This document shows positions 42,230-54,359 of a DNA stretch of 64,000 bases, piece after piece. Numbering within the stretch: the stretch's first letter is position 1; each line of letters begins with the position of its first letter. Location of the stretch: positions 29,452,252 through 29,516,251 of the forward strand of contig NC_087065.1 in the NCBI RefSeq assembly GCF_963678635.1, in the 5' to 3' direction. Below the pieces are notes generated by a model. That model did no database searches and had not been told where the DNA came from. It worked only from the letters and a program-made list of their open reading frames with translations. This DNA comes from Symsagittifera roscoffensis (lineage: Eukaryota; Xenacoelomorpha; Acoela; Convolutidae). The translations under genes were made by a program, and so were the position numbers.

Positions 42230-45081
42230 CTGACCAGTGGAACAGTTGTATCTTGGAATGCTCGTAGTTTGGTCAGCCTTGACAAACGTTTATCCGTTAT
42301 CAAACTTTTACATATCATGTCTCCTGATGTTTTGTGTTTATGCGAAACTTAATTAAGCTCCAATGACACAATTATTTTACCTGATACAGGTTATTACACA
42401 AATTCACAAGCTGCCCGAAAAAATGGCAATCACGGCGGATTTGCAATACTTGTGCGTGATGGTTTGAACCTGGCGGCTTGGGACGGCACTTTACCTGATT
42501 TTGATTTTGCTTGCGGCACTGTCATAAGTACAGATCCTCAAATCCTTATCTTATCGGTTTATAATCCCCCCGCCACATCAAATTATAGAGTATCATCCAC
42601 TCATTTATCTCAGTGTCTGGAGTTATACACTTCAAAGTTTCTGCATGATTTTCCCGGTGGTATTACTTCTATTTTTGGTGATTTCAATATGCCAGACGCG
42701 TGTTGGATATCTCACTCTGCCACTACCGCTAGTTCACAGGCCGTGATCGAAAATTTCGATTCATTGAATTGTGTCCAACTAGTGAGTGAGCCGACGCATA
42801 TTAGCGGCAACACGCTAGATATTTTTGTTACAAATCAACCTGAGCTGTGCTCAGTGAATGTGGAACCAGACCATTTTACATCCGATCATTATCCTGTTAC
42901 AGTTATTTTCCATGTGTCTACTTCTGAAAGCGTCACTTCTGATTTACCTAATGACGATCCAATTTATTCTAAAAACACTTTTAACATCGATGTTTTCATG
43001 AATTCTTTAGTTATATTTGATTGCCTTTTCCAAGTTTATTTTCAAATGATTCCCACTGATTTTTATCTTGCGTGGTATGATGCCATGATAAAGCCGGTTC
43101 AGACTTCTATTTGCCTGAAACGCAAGAAAAGATCTATGTTACCATTCTATTTTTCTAGCCATTCCGTACATCTCAGTAACAAAGTCTCTACTGAGACGCG
43201 TAAATTGGCGAAACTCAATTTGCTCTATTCGACATTGTTGTCTGATCTTCAACGAGATTTGAATAACTTGATCGAGCTAGACAAAATTACATTACTGTCT
43301 TCTTTTCATTCACTTGATACTAACGACTGTTTCAAGTTACTTCACAAACTTTCTGGCAGCTCACCAATTCCTTCTGTTATTAAATTGGGAGCCTCATGTG
43401 CTTCTACTGATAACACCAAAGCCGATTTGTTTAAAAACTTTTTCTGTTCTGTGTACAAAAGCGAAACGTTTACGTATAACGGTTGTTCTGATAATACTTC
43501 CATTAACTTGCGCGAATTATCGCTTGGTGAAAGTGATGTAAATAGTTTACTTAAAAAGGTATCAGATACCACAACAGTTGCAGCTGATGGCATTCCACCA
43601 TTTGTTCTCAAATAAAATGCTGATGCACTCACGCCTATGGTATATATTCTAATCAGTCAAATTTTTACCTGCTGTATTTGGCCCGATTTTTGGAAAGAGG
43701 CGTTTATCATGCCCTTTCATAAGTCCGGGCCAAAATCTGACATTACAAATTATCGTGGAGTTAGTATTTTACCGCGCTTCTCGCTTTGCTTAGAAAAACT
43801 GCTTTTTAATTTCATTTATTCTAATGTTCGACACACATTTTCTCGTAGACAGCATGGCTTTGTTAAAAAGCGCAGCACGTTTACACAATTGTTGGAATAT
43901 GTTGAAAATATTTACAAATGTATTGATGCCAATGAAAATTTCTGTTCTGTATATTTTGACATTCAAAAGGCTTTTGACTCTGTGTCACACAAACAGTTGC
44001 TGAACAAGCTGTCTTCTTTTGGTTTTGACAAAAATTTTATCATGTTAATTTCATCTTATCTTTCCAATCGCTCACAAAGAGTACGTATTAACAATATTCT
44101 ATCTTACAAAGGTTACATCTCCAGCGGTGTACCACAAGGAAGCATTTTAGGACCACTTTTATTCCTTATTTATATCAATGACCTCCCGCATGTTGTCAAG
44201 TATTCCTCACAATCTTTATTTGCTGATGACCTGAAACTGCTTTATCGAGACAACTGTCAAGACAATTTTCAGTCTGATTTAGATTCGGTAGAGACCTGGG
44301 CAACCCAAAACGGTTTTGATTTTCATCCAGACAAAACTAAATTCATTTCAAATAATAGCTTTATTTTCAACCTTTATCTTAACGGGTCAGAAATATGCTC
44401 TGTTGATCATATCAAAGACTTGGGTATTAATATCTCGCCTATTTGTCTTGGAATCCCAATGTTTCTGCGAAACTTGGTAAAACCACAAAGTGTTTTCATT
44501 ATTTAAAGCGTAATGTTCCTTTCAACTCACCTGTTAAAACTAAGCTTCAAATGTACATTTCTTGTGTGAGGTCCATTTTATTTTATAACTCTTGTATTTG
44601 GTACCCAAATTTATCAAAGCTACGTGATTTGGAAAATTTCCAGAAAAAGGCAGTTAAATGGATAATTGGTTCCACTAATTATACTGACAGTCTTGTGATG
44701 TTAAACATACTGCCTCATTGCTATCAAATTGTTTTTACTGATTGTCTTCTCTTCTTCAAACTGTTACATAACTGTTACGACTTCGATATTAATGACTATG
44801 TTACTGTTAGTGAATCGAGACCGGGTAACAGATCCAGTCAGAGAATGGTTTTGTGTGTACCTCTTACCCGCAAATTCTGTTTCCTTGGGAGCTTTTTCCA
44901 AAGAACAATTCATAGCGTCAATAGTGTTTTAGCAAAAGTCGACATCAACTCTACAACTACAGTCTCACAAACCAAGACTCTACTCTTCAATTTCCTTAAA
45001 CAGCAACTTCAATCAACCTTCAATCTCAAAAATCCATGCACTTTCTTCATCAAATGCCGTTGCAACACATGTCGTTCCTGA
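42230..45081 (+). pseudogene. LINE ORF2: endonuclease and reverse transcriptase
   Basis: The endonuclease begins GTVVSWNARSL, then CLCET, GGFAILVRDG, GDFNMPD and SDHYPV: the expected APE-type catalytic blocks. RT follows with FHKSGPKSDITNYRGVSIL, SVYFDIQKAFDSV, SSGVPQGSILGPLLF and LFADDLKLLY. A C-terminal region ends in a Cys-rich KCRCNTCRS. Breaks: in-frame TAA right after CLCET (about 42349), TAA at 43613-43615 and a one-base frameshift near 44440. The duplicated copy at 46078-47269 is still in frame across the last site. Confidence 0.85.
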
Positions 45082-45190
45082 ACATTAACAATTTAACTCA
45101 AAGCTTGAATTACGCAAACTCAAAATTTCACTTTTACATGTAGTATTATTCACTAATAAAGTTTATTTCTTCTCTCTTCTTCTTTAAAAA

Positions 45191-46077
45191 GTAGCCTGCT
45201 CTGGGTTCCTCAGTGCATATGCTTAGGTTCTTACAAAGCTTTCTCAAAAAAATTCTGTGTTGGGACCGCCCTCGCCCTGAATTTCAAAAACTAGCGGTTG
45301 AAAAAGATATCCATCACTTACAAGGTCTTTATACTTGTCATTTTTTTGCTTTTCCGCTGCAATGGCCGCCGTACCAGGGTTACAAACAGACCCGGCATTA
45401 ATCCTACAAGGAGCTAAGGAGTCTACTACCGTTACATCCCACAAGAACTGCTTACCAACAGCCCATGGAACGAGCGTCAAACCGTCTGGTCGCTTCTGAT
45501 CGGTCCTGTAGAGGTGTCGTGGTTCTAAAACAGACGGAATGTGAGTAGAAGATAAACTTTGCTTTATAAGGGCATTCAGGTTTGAATGCCTAGAGAATCT
45601 CCCTGCACTTTTGAGGCAAGAAAGACCATGCTAACCATCCTCGGTAACGTCTTTTCCGCACACGCATTTATGCCGTTTGCATATTTTTGAGCCTAATCGA
45701 AGTCCTATTGCAATTCTGAGTTGTTGGTTCGACAGCCTTAACCTTAATTTTTTGCACGGGATGACGTTCAACCATTGGGAACGTTGATTTTTTTTACGTC
45801 CGTTGGTTCGAGTCGTAAAATCAAGTCTGCAATTTCGCTGTCAAAAATTGGCTCCGTCCAATTTTGTTTGGATTTCATTTTCCGGAGCCATTTCAATTTT
45901 TCCAAGTTCAAACCGTCGTTTAAGCGCATCATCAAAGGTTCCATCCACATGCTCCAAAACAAAGATTTTGCTCAAGGCATCTTTTGCTCCTACTGCTGAG
46001 GCTAAGAAAACGGGTAAAGCGAGTATACGAGCGGAAGAAACGCCCAAGCCACCTTTGGCTACCGGGAAAAGCTGCTT
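45191..46077 (-). pseudogene. Second RLE-type LINE, 3' fragment (in duplication unit 1)
   Basis: Minus-strand pieces: GGLGVSSARILALPVFLAS and FELGKIEMAPENEIQ (RT-to-RLE linker) near 46047-45841, CKRHKCVCG and HGLSCLKSAG knuckle near 45680-45610, then PDGLTLVPWAVGKQFLWDVT at 45490-45420. Truncated at 46077 by the duplication junction. Confidence 0.75.
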
Positions 46078-47378
46078 GTTGGAATATGTTGAAAATATTT
46101 ACAAATGTATTGATGCCAATGAAAATTTCTGTTCTGTATATTTTGACATTCAAAAGGCTTTTGACTTTGCGTCACACAAACAGTTGCTGAACAAACTGTC
46201 TTCTTTTGGTTTTGACAAAAATTTTATCATGATAATTTCATCTTATCTTTCCAATCGCTCACAAAGAGTACGTATTAACAATATTCTATCTTACAAAGGT
46301 TACATTTCCAGCGGTGTACCACAAGGAAGCATTTTAGGACCACTTTTATTCCTTATTTATATCAATGACCTCCCGCATGTTGTCAAGTATTCCTCACAAT
46401 CTTTATTTGCTGATGACCTGAAACTGCTTTATCGAGACAACTGTCAAGACAATTTTCAGTCTGATTTAGATTCGGTAGAGACCTGGGCAACCCAAAACGG
46501 TCTTGATTTTCATCCAGACAAAACTAAATTCATTTCAAACAATAGCTTTATTTTCAACCTTTATCTTAACGGGTCAGAAATATGCTCTGTTGATCATATC
46601 AAAGACTTGGGTATTAATATCTCGCCTACTTTGTCTTGGAATCCCAATATTTCTGCGAAACTTGGTAAAACCACAAAGTGTTTTCATTATTTAAAGCGTA
46701 ATGTTCCTTTCAACTCACCTGTTAAAACTAAGCTTCAAATGTACATTTCTTGTGTGAGGTCCATTTTACTTTATAACTCTTGTATTTGGTACCCAAATTT
46801 ATCAAAGCTACGTGATTTGGAAAATTTCCAGAAAAAGGCAGTTAAATGGATAATTGGTTCCACTAATTATACTGACAGTCTTGTGATGTTAAACATACTG
46901 CCTCATTGCTATCAAATTGTTTTTACTGATTGTCTTCTCTTCTTCAAACTGTTACATAACTGTTACGACTTCGATATTAATGACTATGTTACTGTTAGTG
47001 AATCGAGACCGGGTAACAGATCCAGTCAGAGAATGGTTTTGTGTGTACCTCTTACCCGCAAATTCTGTTTCCTTGGGAGCTTTTTCCAAAGAACAATTCA
47101 TAGCGTCAATAGTGTTTTAGCAAAAGTCGACATCAACTCTACAACTACAGTCTCACAAACCAAGACTCTACTCTTCATTTTCCTTAAACAGCAACTTCAA
47201 TCAACCTTCAATCTCAAAAATCCATGCACTTTCTTCATCAAATGCCGTTGCAACACATGTCGTTCCTGAACATTAACAATTTAACTCAAAGCTTGAATTA
47301 CGCAAACTCAAAATTTCACTTTTACATGTAGTATTATTCACTAATAAAGTTTATTTCTTCTCTCTTCTTCTTTAAAAA
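46078..47378 (+). mobile_element. PHD LINE, duplicated 3' half (RT to poly(A) signal)
   Basis: RT ORF open from the junction to 47269, with FDIQKAFDFASHKQ, SSGVPQGSILGPLLF, LFADDLKLLY and the KCRCNTCRS end, and AATAAA at 47343-47348. Not an independent 5'-truncated insertion: it is the second unit of the 2.19-kb tandem duplication. Confidence 0.85.
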
Positions 47379-49933
47379 GTAGCCTGCTCTGGGTTCCTCA
47401 GTGCATATGCTTAGGTTCTTACAAAGCTTTCTCAAAAAAAATTCTGTGTTGGGACCGCCCTCGCCCTGAATTTCAAAAACTAGCGGTTGAAAAAGATATC
47501 CATCACTTACAAGGTCTTTATACTTGTCATTTTTTTGCTTTTCCGCTGCAATGGCCGCCGTACCAGGGTTACAAACAGACCCGGCATTAATCCTACAAGG
47601 AGCTAAGGAGTCTACTACCGTTACATCCCACAAGAACTGCTTACCAACAGCCCATGGAACGAGCGTCAAACCGTCTGGTCGCTTCTGATCGGTCCTGTAG
47701 AGGTGTCGTGGTTCTAAAACAGACGGAATGTGAGTAGAAGATAAACTTTGCTTTATAAGGGCATTCAGGTTTGAATGCCTAGAGAATCTCCCTGCACTTT
47801 TGAGGCAAGAAAGACCATGCTAACCATCCTCGGTAACGTCTTTTCCGCACACGCATTTATGCCGTTTGCATATTTTTGAGCCTAATCGAAGTCCTATTGC
47901 AATTCTGAGTTGTTGGTTCGACAGCCTTAACCTTAATTTTTTGCACGGGATGACGTTCAACCATTGGGAACGTTGAATTTTTTTTACGTCCGTTGGTTCG
48001 AGTCGTAAAATCAAGTCTGCAATTTTGCTGTCAAAAATTGGCTCCGTCCAATTTTGTTTGGATTTCATTTTCCGGAGCCATTTCAATTTTTCCAAGTTCA
48101 AACCGTCGTTTAAGCGCATCATCAAAGGTTCCATCCACATGCTCCAAACCAAAGATTTTGCTCAAGACATCTTTTGCTCCTACTGCTGAGGCTAAGAAAA
48201 CGGGTAAAGCGAGTATACGAGCGGAAGAAACGCCCAAGCCACCTTTGGCTACCGGGAGAGCTGCTTGTAAAAATTGGTTATCATCCATTTTCACGTTAAG
48301 GACCTTGCATAACGAATTTCTTAGTAATTTGTCGTAGCGTTCCAATAAATAATTTTGCAAAAACAAGGGCTCGTACGCAAAAAATCGAGGAGTTTTGGCT
48401 TGCTAAAGCATTTTTTCAGGAGGTAAAAACCATAATGGGCGTCTAGTTTGTCAATGACATCCGAGATTTTTTCAAGTTCTTTAATTTTTTTGTCGAGCAA
48501 TTCTTTTCGGCAAAGTTCGCGATTGGAGATCCCAAAATGATGAGTTCTTCTTTTGATTTTATTTTCACTTTGGGGCAAATTTTTCGATTTGTGCTGAAAT
48601 TGAGTTATACTGTGTACTAGTAGTCGGTCCAAAAAAAACAAAAGTTCGCACTTCTCATGTTCAAGCTCAGGCTGTAAATTTGTTCCGATTTCAGAATGTT
48701 TTGAGGTCCCGGAGTACTACCTTATAGTCGTCGGCTAAATTTCCATCATCTAAATACCAGATTTTAATTTTCGACTCCAACTGTTTGACTAGTGTTTGAA
48801 TTGTTTCCGCAAAAAGGGTTGGGGCTTCAGTATCACCTTGCTGAGTTCCGTCTTCTGACATTATGACAGAGCTTCCGTAAAAAAGGTAACTAGGTTTACC
48901 ATACGCGCAATTAGTGTAGTTATACAGTTCGGGGGCGATTTGAATAAACATGATTCAGCATTGTTTCTCTATTTAGAGAGTTAAAGGCATTCTTAAAATC
49001 TAGTTTTTAAAAAAACTGTGCGTTTTGGTTTGTCGTCGCGTTCAATTAGGTTTCGAAACCAGTGTGCAGCTATTTTTGCTCCACGTTTGGTACCGCATCC
49101 TACCTAGACGTTTCCCAAAAACACTTTGTCGCTCGGAGAGGGCCTTGCTTCCAGCGCATTTAGACGCGATACGTCTCAGCGTGTTGCCTATGGCAACCGG
49201 TCTCAACCCTCCGTCTATCTTTCTGAGGGCGATAAGCTTTGCGCCAAAAAAAGGTCTTAGGGGTTCGGGTAATTTGCCATCTTCAATGAGGTTTATCAGC
49301 TTAGTAAGCAATTTCAGAAAATTAAGTCCTGCACTGCCATTCGACTTACTAACAAGATCTTTAAAAATTTGAGGAACGTTTTTATCAGCACTTAATGCTG
49401 ATCCGTTCGGAAAGGACATTATTGTTTTGTGTAGATCAAAATCGGTTACGAAAAACTTTCTAAATGTTCTGAATTTGGAGCTGTGCAAATTTGGCTCGCT
49501 GAGGGTGCTTAGACTTCAATTTTTGTTAGTTAGCAGTTGAAAAAGAGCAATTTTGTCATCCGAAGCAGCAAGCCTTATTCCTCCCTTTACATTTCCTTCA
49601 TCGAACTTACTACTTATTAGCTTTATTCTCTGCTCGAGGTCACTCAGAGGCGGGCTTGAAACTTGGGGATGGGGTTTTTGAAGTGACACATCATTTGCTC
49701 GAGTTTTTTTACATATCAAAGAGCTCATGCTTGTGGTCTGTTTGCGTCCACTTCTTTTGGGTTGCTCCAAAAAAAACAAGAACGACGTTAAAAAAAATTA
49801 GCAAATTTGTAACATCTTCTACATTGTAGACGATGTTATTTATTTTTGTCTGACAGTCTTTCTGCCAATGGAACACGCGAGTCTTTTGGTACTCTCTTGA
49901 GTACTCGGACATTTGATATGGCTGTATTAACAT
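47379..49933 (-). mobile_element. Second RLE-type LINE, long decayed copy (c)
   Basis: Read on the minus strand from 49933: an N-terminal Lys/Ser-rich part (49933-49516), RT blocks with KIDGGLRPVAIGNTLRRI (about 49200), EDGTQQGDTEAPTLFAETI (about 48840) and IKIWYLDDGNLADD (about 48750), the linker GGLGVSSARILALPV (about 48250), the zinc knuckle CKRHKCVCG..HGLSC (about 47860) and the RLE core KRPDGLTLVPW...WDVTVVD (about 47680-47600). At least six frame breaks or stops. Same broad RLE group as the element at 34.3 kb (GG[LV]RP[VI]A[IV]G..LRR) but clearly a different family, with no 2A motif seen. Confidence 0.8.
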
Positions 49934-52098
49934 AACAAACTATACTATCTACAACTATAGATATTTTTAGTGAATGATATATCGGATCCATTAGAGATGG
50001 ATTTGCTCTTTCCTCGCCCTCAACTACTCATGCTGAGCAAAAAAATTTATTAAAAGGTGAATGTGAACGTTTTTGGGACTATGTCTATCGTCAGGCTAAT
50101 TGAATTGAATTAAAATGATTTGCAGACGTTAAAACAACATAAAAGACCATTAAGTGGTTATAAACAAAACATAAAATCTTACCTCCAATCAAATTAACGC
50201 TGTGACATTCGACCAGATGGCCTGAAGTGCATGGCAGAAACGAGTTTTTATTGTTTGGAGCAGTTTAAAGGGAGAATTGGCTGTTTGGAACAATTAACAG
50301 TGTTAACTGTTCAATTGAACAAATTGGGAGAGGTCGGTTTTGACTGACATGTAAAATTTGAACAATTCGTTTGTTTGTAATGAGGCCTGACGTTTTCTAT
50401 TTTTGCGAATACTGGAAAAACGCGAAAATCAGGACGACAATTTTCGCTGAGAGAAAACAGACACAACGCTGATTTAAGCAGATAGAAAATTAAAGTCGAG
50501 GATACTAGCGGAAGAGCACTCCGAATTGTAACGATTGTGCAGCTACAATCGTTCGGGAGTAATTCCCGAGAATCATGAGGGCTATTGGAAGGGTTTTGCT
50601 ACCCTTCCTGGTCGACAAAAAGACAGCTCCTGGGCCGCATTCAGGAATTCGGAAGGAATTCGCGAAAAGACCGGAAACTGGTTTTTAAAACAATTTTTAG
50701 CTTCCTGGTATGTCCTGATTTGAATAAAATCAAGTTCGTTTTCAGATAATGAGAAGCTAGGAGTTGAGGGAAAGGGTTGATCCAACTACGATATGATGAT
50801 TTTTGTCTACTCAACAACAACAACAGCAAAATGATAGATGAGTAGTAGCCCTTTTTTTAGGATTGTCCTCTGGGTCTAGGATGGTGGGACACAGCCATGA
50901 GCTCATGTTTTTGCAGGTAACGAAGTTTATTTAAGCGGTTTGGCCGGTAATCTTAAATTGAATTGACTTTATCGACTTGATGTTAAAGGACCACACATTG
51001 AAGTGGCTTTTGTAGAGACGGTTAAAAGCATGTGAAGCTGTATTTAGACGCTATTCAGTCATTACCTTACCTAGCTTCATTTTCTGTCGGTATGTGTTTC
51101 CCGGCGAATGTCACATTTATGGGGATTGGCCGTCCCATCGTTCCCTGAGCGGTATATAGCCAAATACAAATAAAAATATACAAGAAACCAAACAAAAAAT
51201 AGCATAGTATCTAAGAAAAAGTGGAAAAATATTTAAAAAAAAAAGAAAAACCAAAAAAAGTAGGAAAATATCAAATCAGTAGAAAGCATCCCCCAAGAGG
51301 AGATGTGATCCGGTCCTTCCATTTGTTGTTGTTAGATTTATTGTTATTAGAGAGGCATTTTTATGAGACAAGAGCGTTACGATCAAAAATTTCGCCTCTT
51401 TGTGATGCCTGTACCCAAAATTTTCACGTGATTAGAGTAGAAGAGTGATCCGGCAAGCAGTGCAAGGAGCAGCAGGAAGGATCTCGTTTCGTATCCCTTT
51501 TGGTACAGAAAGTACAATATCAAGCTGCGTGGGACACGACAGTGACTGCACTGTAGTGACCCTCCACCGTGTTGCAAATTTCCGAGTTAAGCACCTTAAT
51601 TCGGGTAATAAATGGACCTGGAGGGGTATGATAATATTAGTCCACTATTTAAAATAATTTTAAATATTAAATTTCCTATACCGTTTTTCAGTCAAATAGA
51701 CCGTAAACAGACCGGTTTTTAGGGTCAAAATAGTTATATTTTGACTCCCTCACTTATCGTGATTTTTGAGAAATCGATATTTTTCCGAAACGGAAAAAGC
51801 CTCAAGTTAGTGAGTTACATCCTAATTTTACTGATGTGACTGAAGGAACCAGTTAAATTTAGTTCGGACGTGATTGGGATTGTTTGGGTACAGAAATTCA
51901 ATTTTTCGTGATTTTTGAAAAAAGAAACGCCACAAAACAAGAAATTTTTTTGAAATTTTTGAGTTAGGGTGATAAAAATTGTTGTTCTGACATCATACAC
52001 TAGTGAATCGACAGATTTTGAACCCGTTTGCTAACAACCTTCCTGGTCTCACCCTTCACGTTTTGTAAAAAACGTTTTTGGAAAGCCCTCGTAGCCCT
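49934..52098. other. Non-RLE part of 4.42-kb unit 1
   Basis: AT-rich DNA without a recognisable gene. Notable parts: palindromic TTCAATTGAA near 50308, a chain of perfect hairpins at 50530-50692, a purine-rich A tract at 51220-51290, and a segment around 51440-51640 whose GAGTTAAGCACC...GGACCTGG faintly recalls 5S rRNA but does not hold up. Confidence 0.5.
50530..50692 (+). other. Chain of perfect inverted repeats (possible structured RNA)
   Basis: Consecutive stems: AACGATTGT/ACAATCGTT (9 bp, 6-base loop), CGGGA/TCCCG (5 bp), GGAAGGGT/ACCCTTCC (8 bp, 6-base loop), GAATTC/GAATTC (6 bp), then an AATTTTTAG that resembles an Sm-site. Duplicated at 54956-55118 with three substitutions in this stretch. 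Not matched to U1, U2, U4, U6, 7SK or tRNA by eye. Confidence 0.35.
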
Positions 52099-54359
52099 CT
52101 GGTCGCTTCTGATCGGTCCTGTAGAGGTGTCGTGGTTCTAAAACAGACGGAATGTGAGTAGAAGATAAACTTTGCTTTATAAGGGCATTCAGGTTTGAAT
52201 GCCTAGAGAATCTCCCTGCACTTTTGAGGCAAGAAAAACCATGCTAACCATCCTCGGTAACGTCTTTTCCGCACACGCATTTATGCCGTTTGCATATTTT
52301 TGAGCCTAATCGAAGTCCTATTGCAATTCTGAGTTGTTGGTTCGACAGCCTTAACCTTAATTTTTTGCACGGGATGACGTTCAACCATTGGGAACGTTGA
52401 ATTTTTTTACGTCCGTTGGTTCGAGTCGTAAAATCAAGTCTGCAATTTCGCTGTCAAAAATTGGCTCCGTCCAATTTTGTTTGGATTTCATTTTCCGGAG
52501 CCATTTCAATTTTTCCAAGTTCAAACCGTCGTTTAAGCGCATCATCAAAGGTTCCATCCACATGCTCCAAACCAAAGATTTTGCTCAAGGCATCTTTTGC
52601 TCCTACTGCTGAGGCTAAGAAAACGGGTAAAGCGAGTATACGAGCGGAAGAAACGCCCAAGCCACCTTTGGCTACCGGGAGAGCTGCTTGTAAAAATTGG
52701 TTATCATCCATTTTCACGTTAAGGACCTTGCATAACGAATTTCTTAGTAATTTGTCATAGCGTTCCAATAAATAATTTTGCAAAAACAAGGGCTCGTACG
52801 CAAAAAATCGAGGAGTTTTGGCTTGCTAAAGCATTTTTTCAGGAGGTAAAAACCATAATGGGCGTCTAGTTTGTCAATGACATCCGAGATTTTTTCAAGT
52901 TCTTTAATTTTTTCGTCGAGCAATTCTTTTCGGCAAAGTTCGCGATTGGAGATCCCAAAATGATGAGTTCTTCTTTTGATTTTATTTTCACTTTGGGGCA
53001 AATTTTTCGATATTGTGCTGAAATTGAGTTATACTGTGTACTAGTAGTCGGTCCAAAAAAAACAAAAGTTCGCACTTCTCATGTTCAAGCTCAGGCTGTA
53101 AATTTGTTCCGATTTCAGAATGTTTTGAGGTCCCGGAGTACTACCTTATAGTCGTCGGCTAAATTTCCATCATCTAAATACCAGATTTTAATTTTCGACT
53201 CCAACTGTTTGACTAGTGTTTGAATTGTTTCCGCAAAAAGGGTTGGGGCTTCAGTATCACCTTGCTGAGTTCCGTCTTCTGACATTATGACAGAGCTTCC
53301 GTAAAAAAGGTAACTAGGTTTACCATACGCGCAATTAGTGTAGTTATACAGTTCGGGGGCGATTTGAATAAACATGATTCAGCATTGTTTCTCTATTTAG
53401 AGAGTTAAAGGCATTCTTAAAATCTAGTTTTTAAAAAAACTGTGCGTTTTGGTTTGTCGTAGCGTTCAATTAGGTTTCAAAACGAGTGTGCAGCTATTTT
53501 TGCTCCACGTTTGGTACCGCATCCTACCTAGACGTTTCCCAAAAACACTTTGTCGCTCGGAGAGGGCCTTGCTTCCAGCGCATTTAGACGCGATACGTCT
53601 CAGCGTGTTGCCTATGGCAACCGGTCTCAACCCTCCGTCTATCTTTCTGAGGGCGATAAGCTTTGCGCCAAAAAAAGGTCTTAGGGGTTCGGGTAATTTG
53701 CCATCTTCAATGAGGTTTATCAGCTTAGTAAGCAATTTCAGAAAATTAAGTCCTGCACTGCCATTCGACTTACTAACAAGATCTTTAAAAATTTGAGGAA
53801 CGTTTTTATCAGCACTTAATGCTGATCCGTTCGGAAAGGACATTATTGTTTTGTGTAGATCAAAATCGGTTACGAAAAACTTTCTAAATGTTCTGAATTT
53901 GGAGCTGTGCAAATTTGGCTCGCTGAGGGTGCTTAGACATCAATTTTTGTTAGTTAGCAGTTGAGAAAGAGCAATTTTGTCATCCGAAGCAGCAAGCCTT
54001 ATTCCTCCCTTTACATTTCCTTCATCGAACTTACTACTTATTAGCTTTATTCTCTGCTCGAGGTCACTCAGAGGCGGGCTTGAAACTTGGGGATGGGGTT
54101 TTTGAAGTGACACACCATTTGCTCGAGTTTTTTTACATATCAAAGAGCTCATGCTTGTGGTCTGTTTGCGTCCACTTCTTTTGGGTTGCTCCAAAAAAAA
54201 AACAAGAACGACGTTAAAAAAAATTAGCAAATTTGTAACATCTTCTACATTGTAGACGATGTTATTTATTTTTGTCTGACAGTCTTTCTGCCAATGGAAC
54301 ACGCGAGTCTTTTGGTACTCTCTTGAGTACTCGGACATTTGATATGGCTGTATTAACAT
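52099..54359 (-). mobile_element. Second RLE-type LINE, copy (d) in 4.42-kb unit 2
   Basis: Near-identical to copy (c) from the RLE core upstream, truncated at 52099 by the duplication junction, so it lacks the final RLE residues. The N-terminal ORF here is unbroken (54359..53940, 139 codons), whereas copy (c) has an indel near 49772. RT motifs lie at about 53620, 53270 and 53180. Confidence 0.8.

Larger units (their letters stand above)
40423..45190 (+). mobile_element. CR1/Jockey-like LINE with PHD-finger ORF1
   Basis: Begins with the shared 24-base 5' sequence (40423-40446). Carries a PHD ORF at 40465, a 200-base assembly gap, an ORF1 C-terminal part at 41609-42229, an endonuclease plus RT ORF2 (42230-45081) and an AATAAA at 45155-45160 before a junction with RLE-element sequence at about 45191. 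Segment 40990-41600 is not recognisable as LINE and contains the inverted copy of the 39310 repeat, so there may be an insertion or misassembly around the gap. Confidence 0.8.
43891..48264. repeat. Tandem duplication of 2.19 kb (LINE 3' half + RLE fragment)
   Basis: Unit 1 runs 43891-46077 and unit 2 46078-48264, period 2187-2188. Each holds the 3' half of the PHD LINE (plus strand) followed by the 3' part of the second RLE element (minus strand). The junction joins GGGAAAAGCTGCTTG to TTGGAATATGTTG with a shared TTG. Copies are about 98-99% alike by eye. Confidence 0.9.

Noticed and set aside
46078-47378. Independent 5'-truncated LINE insertion
   Set aside because: Sequence on both sides repeats with the same 2188-base period, so it is part of a tandem duplication, not a separate insertion.
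50530-50692. SL RNA or U snRNA gene
   Set aside because: Hairpins and an Sm-like site are present, but the 24-base leader is absent and no U snRNA signature matches. Kept only as a possible structured RNA.
51440-51640. 5S rRNA-like segment (GAGTTAAGCACC ... GGACCTGG)
   Set aside because: Only the short TTAAGC and CCTGG-like pieces agree. The 5' and 3' stems of 5S are absent and spacing is off.
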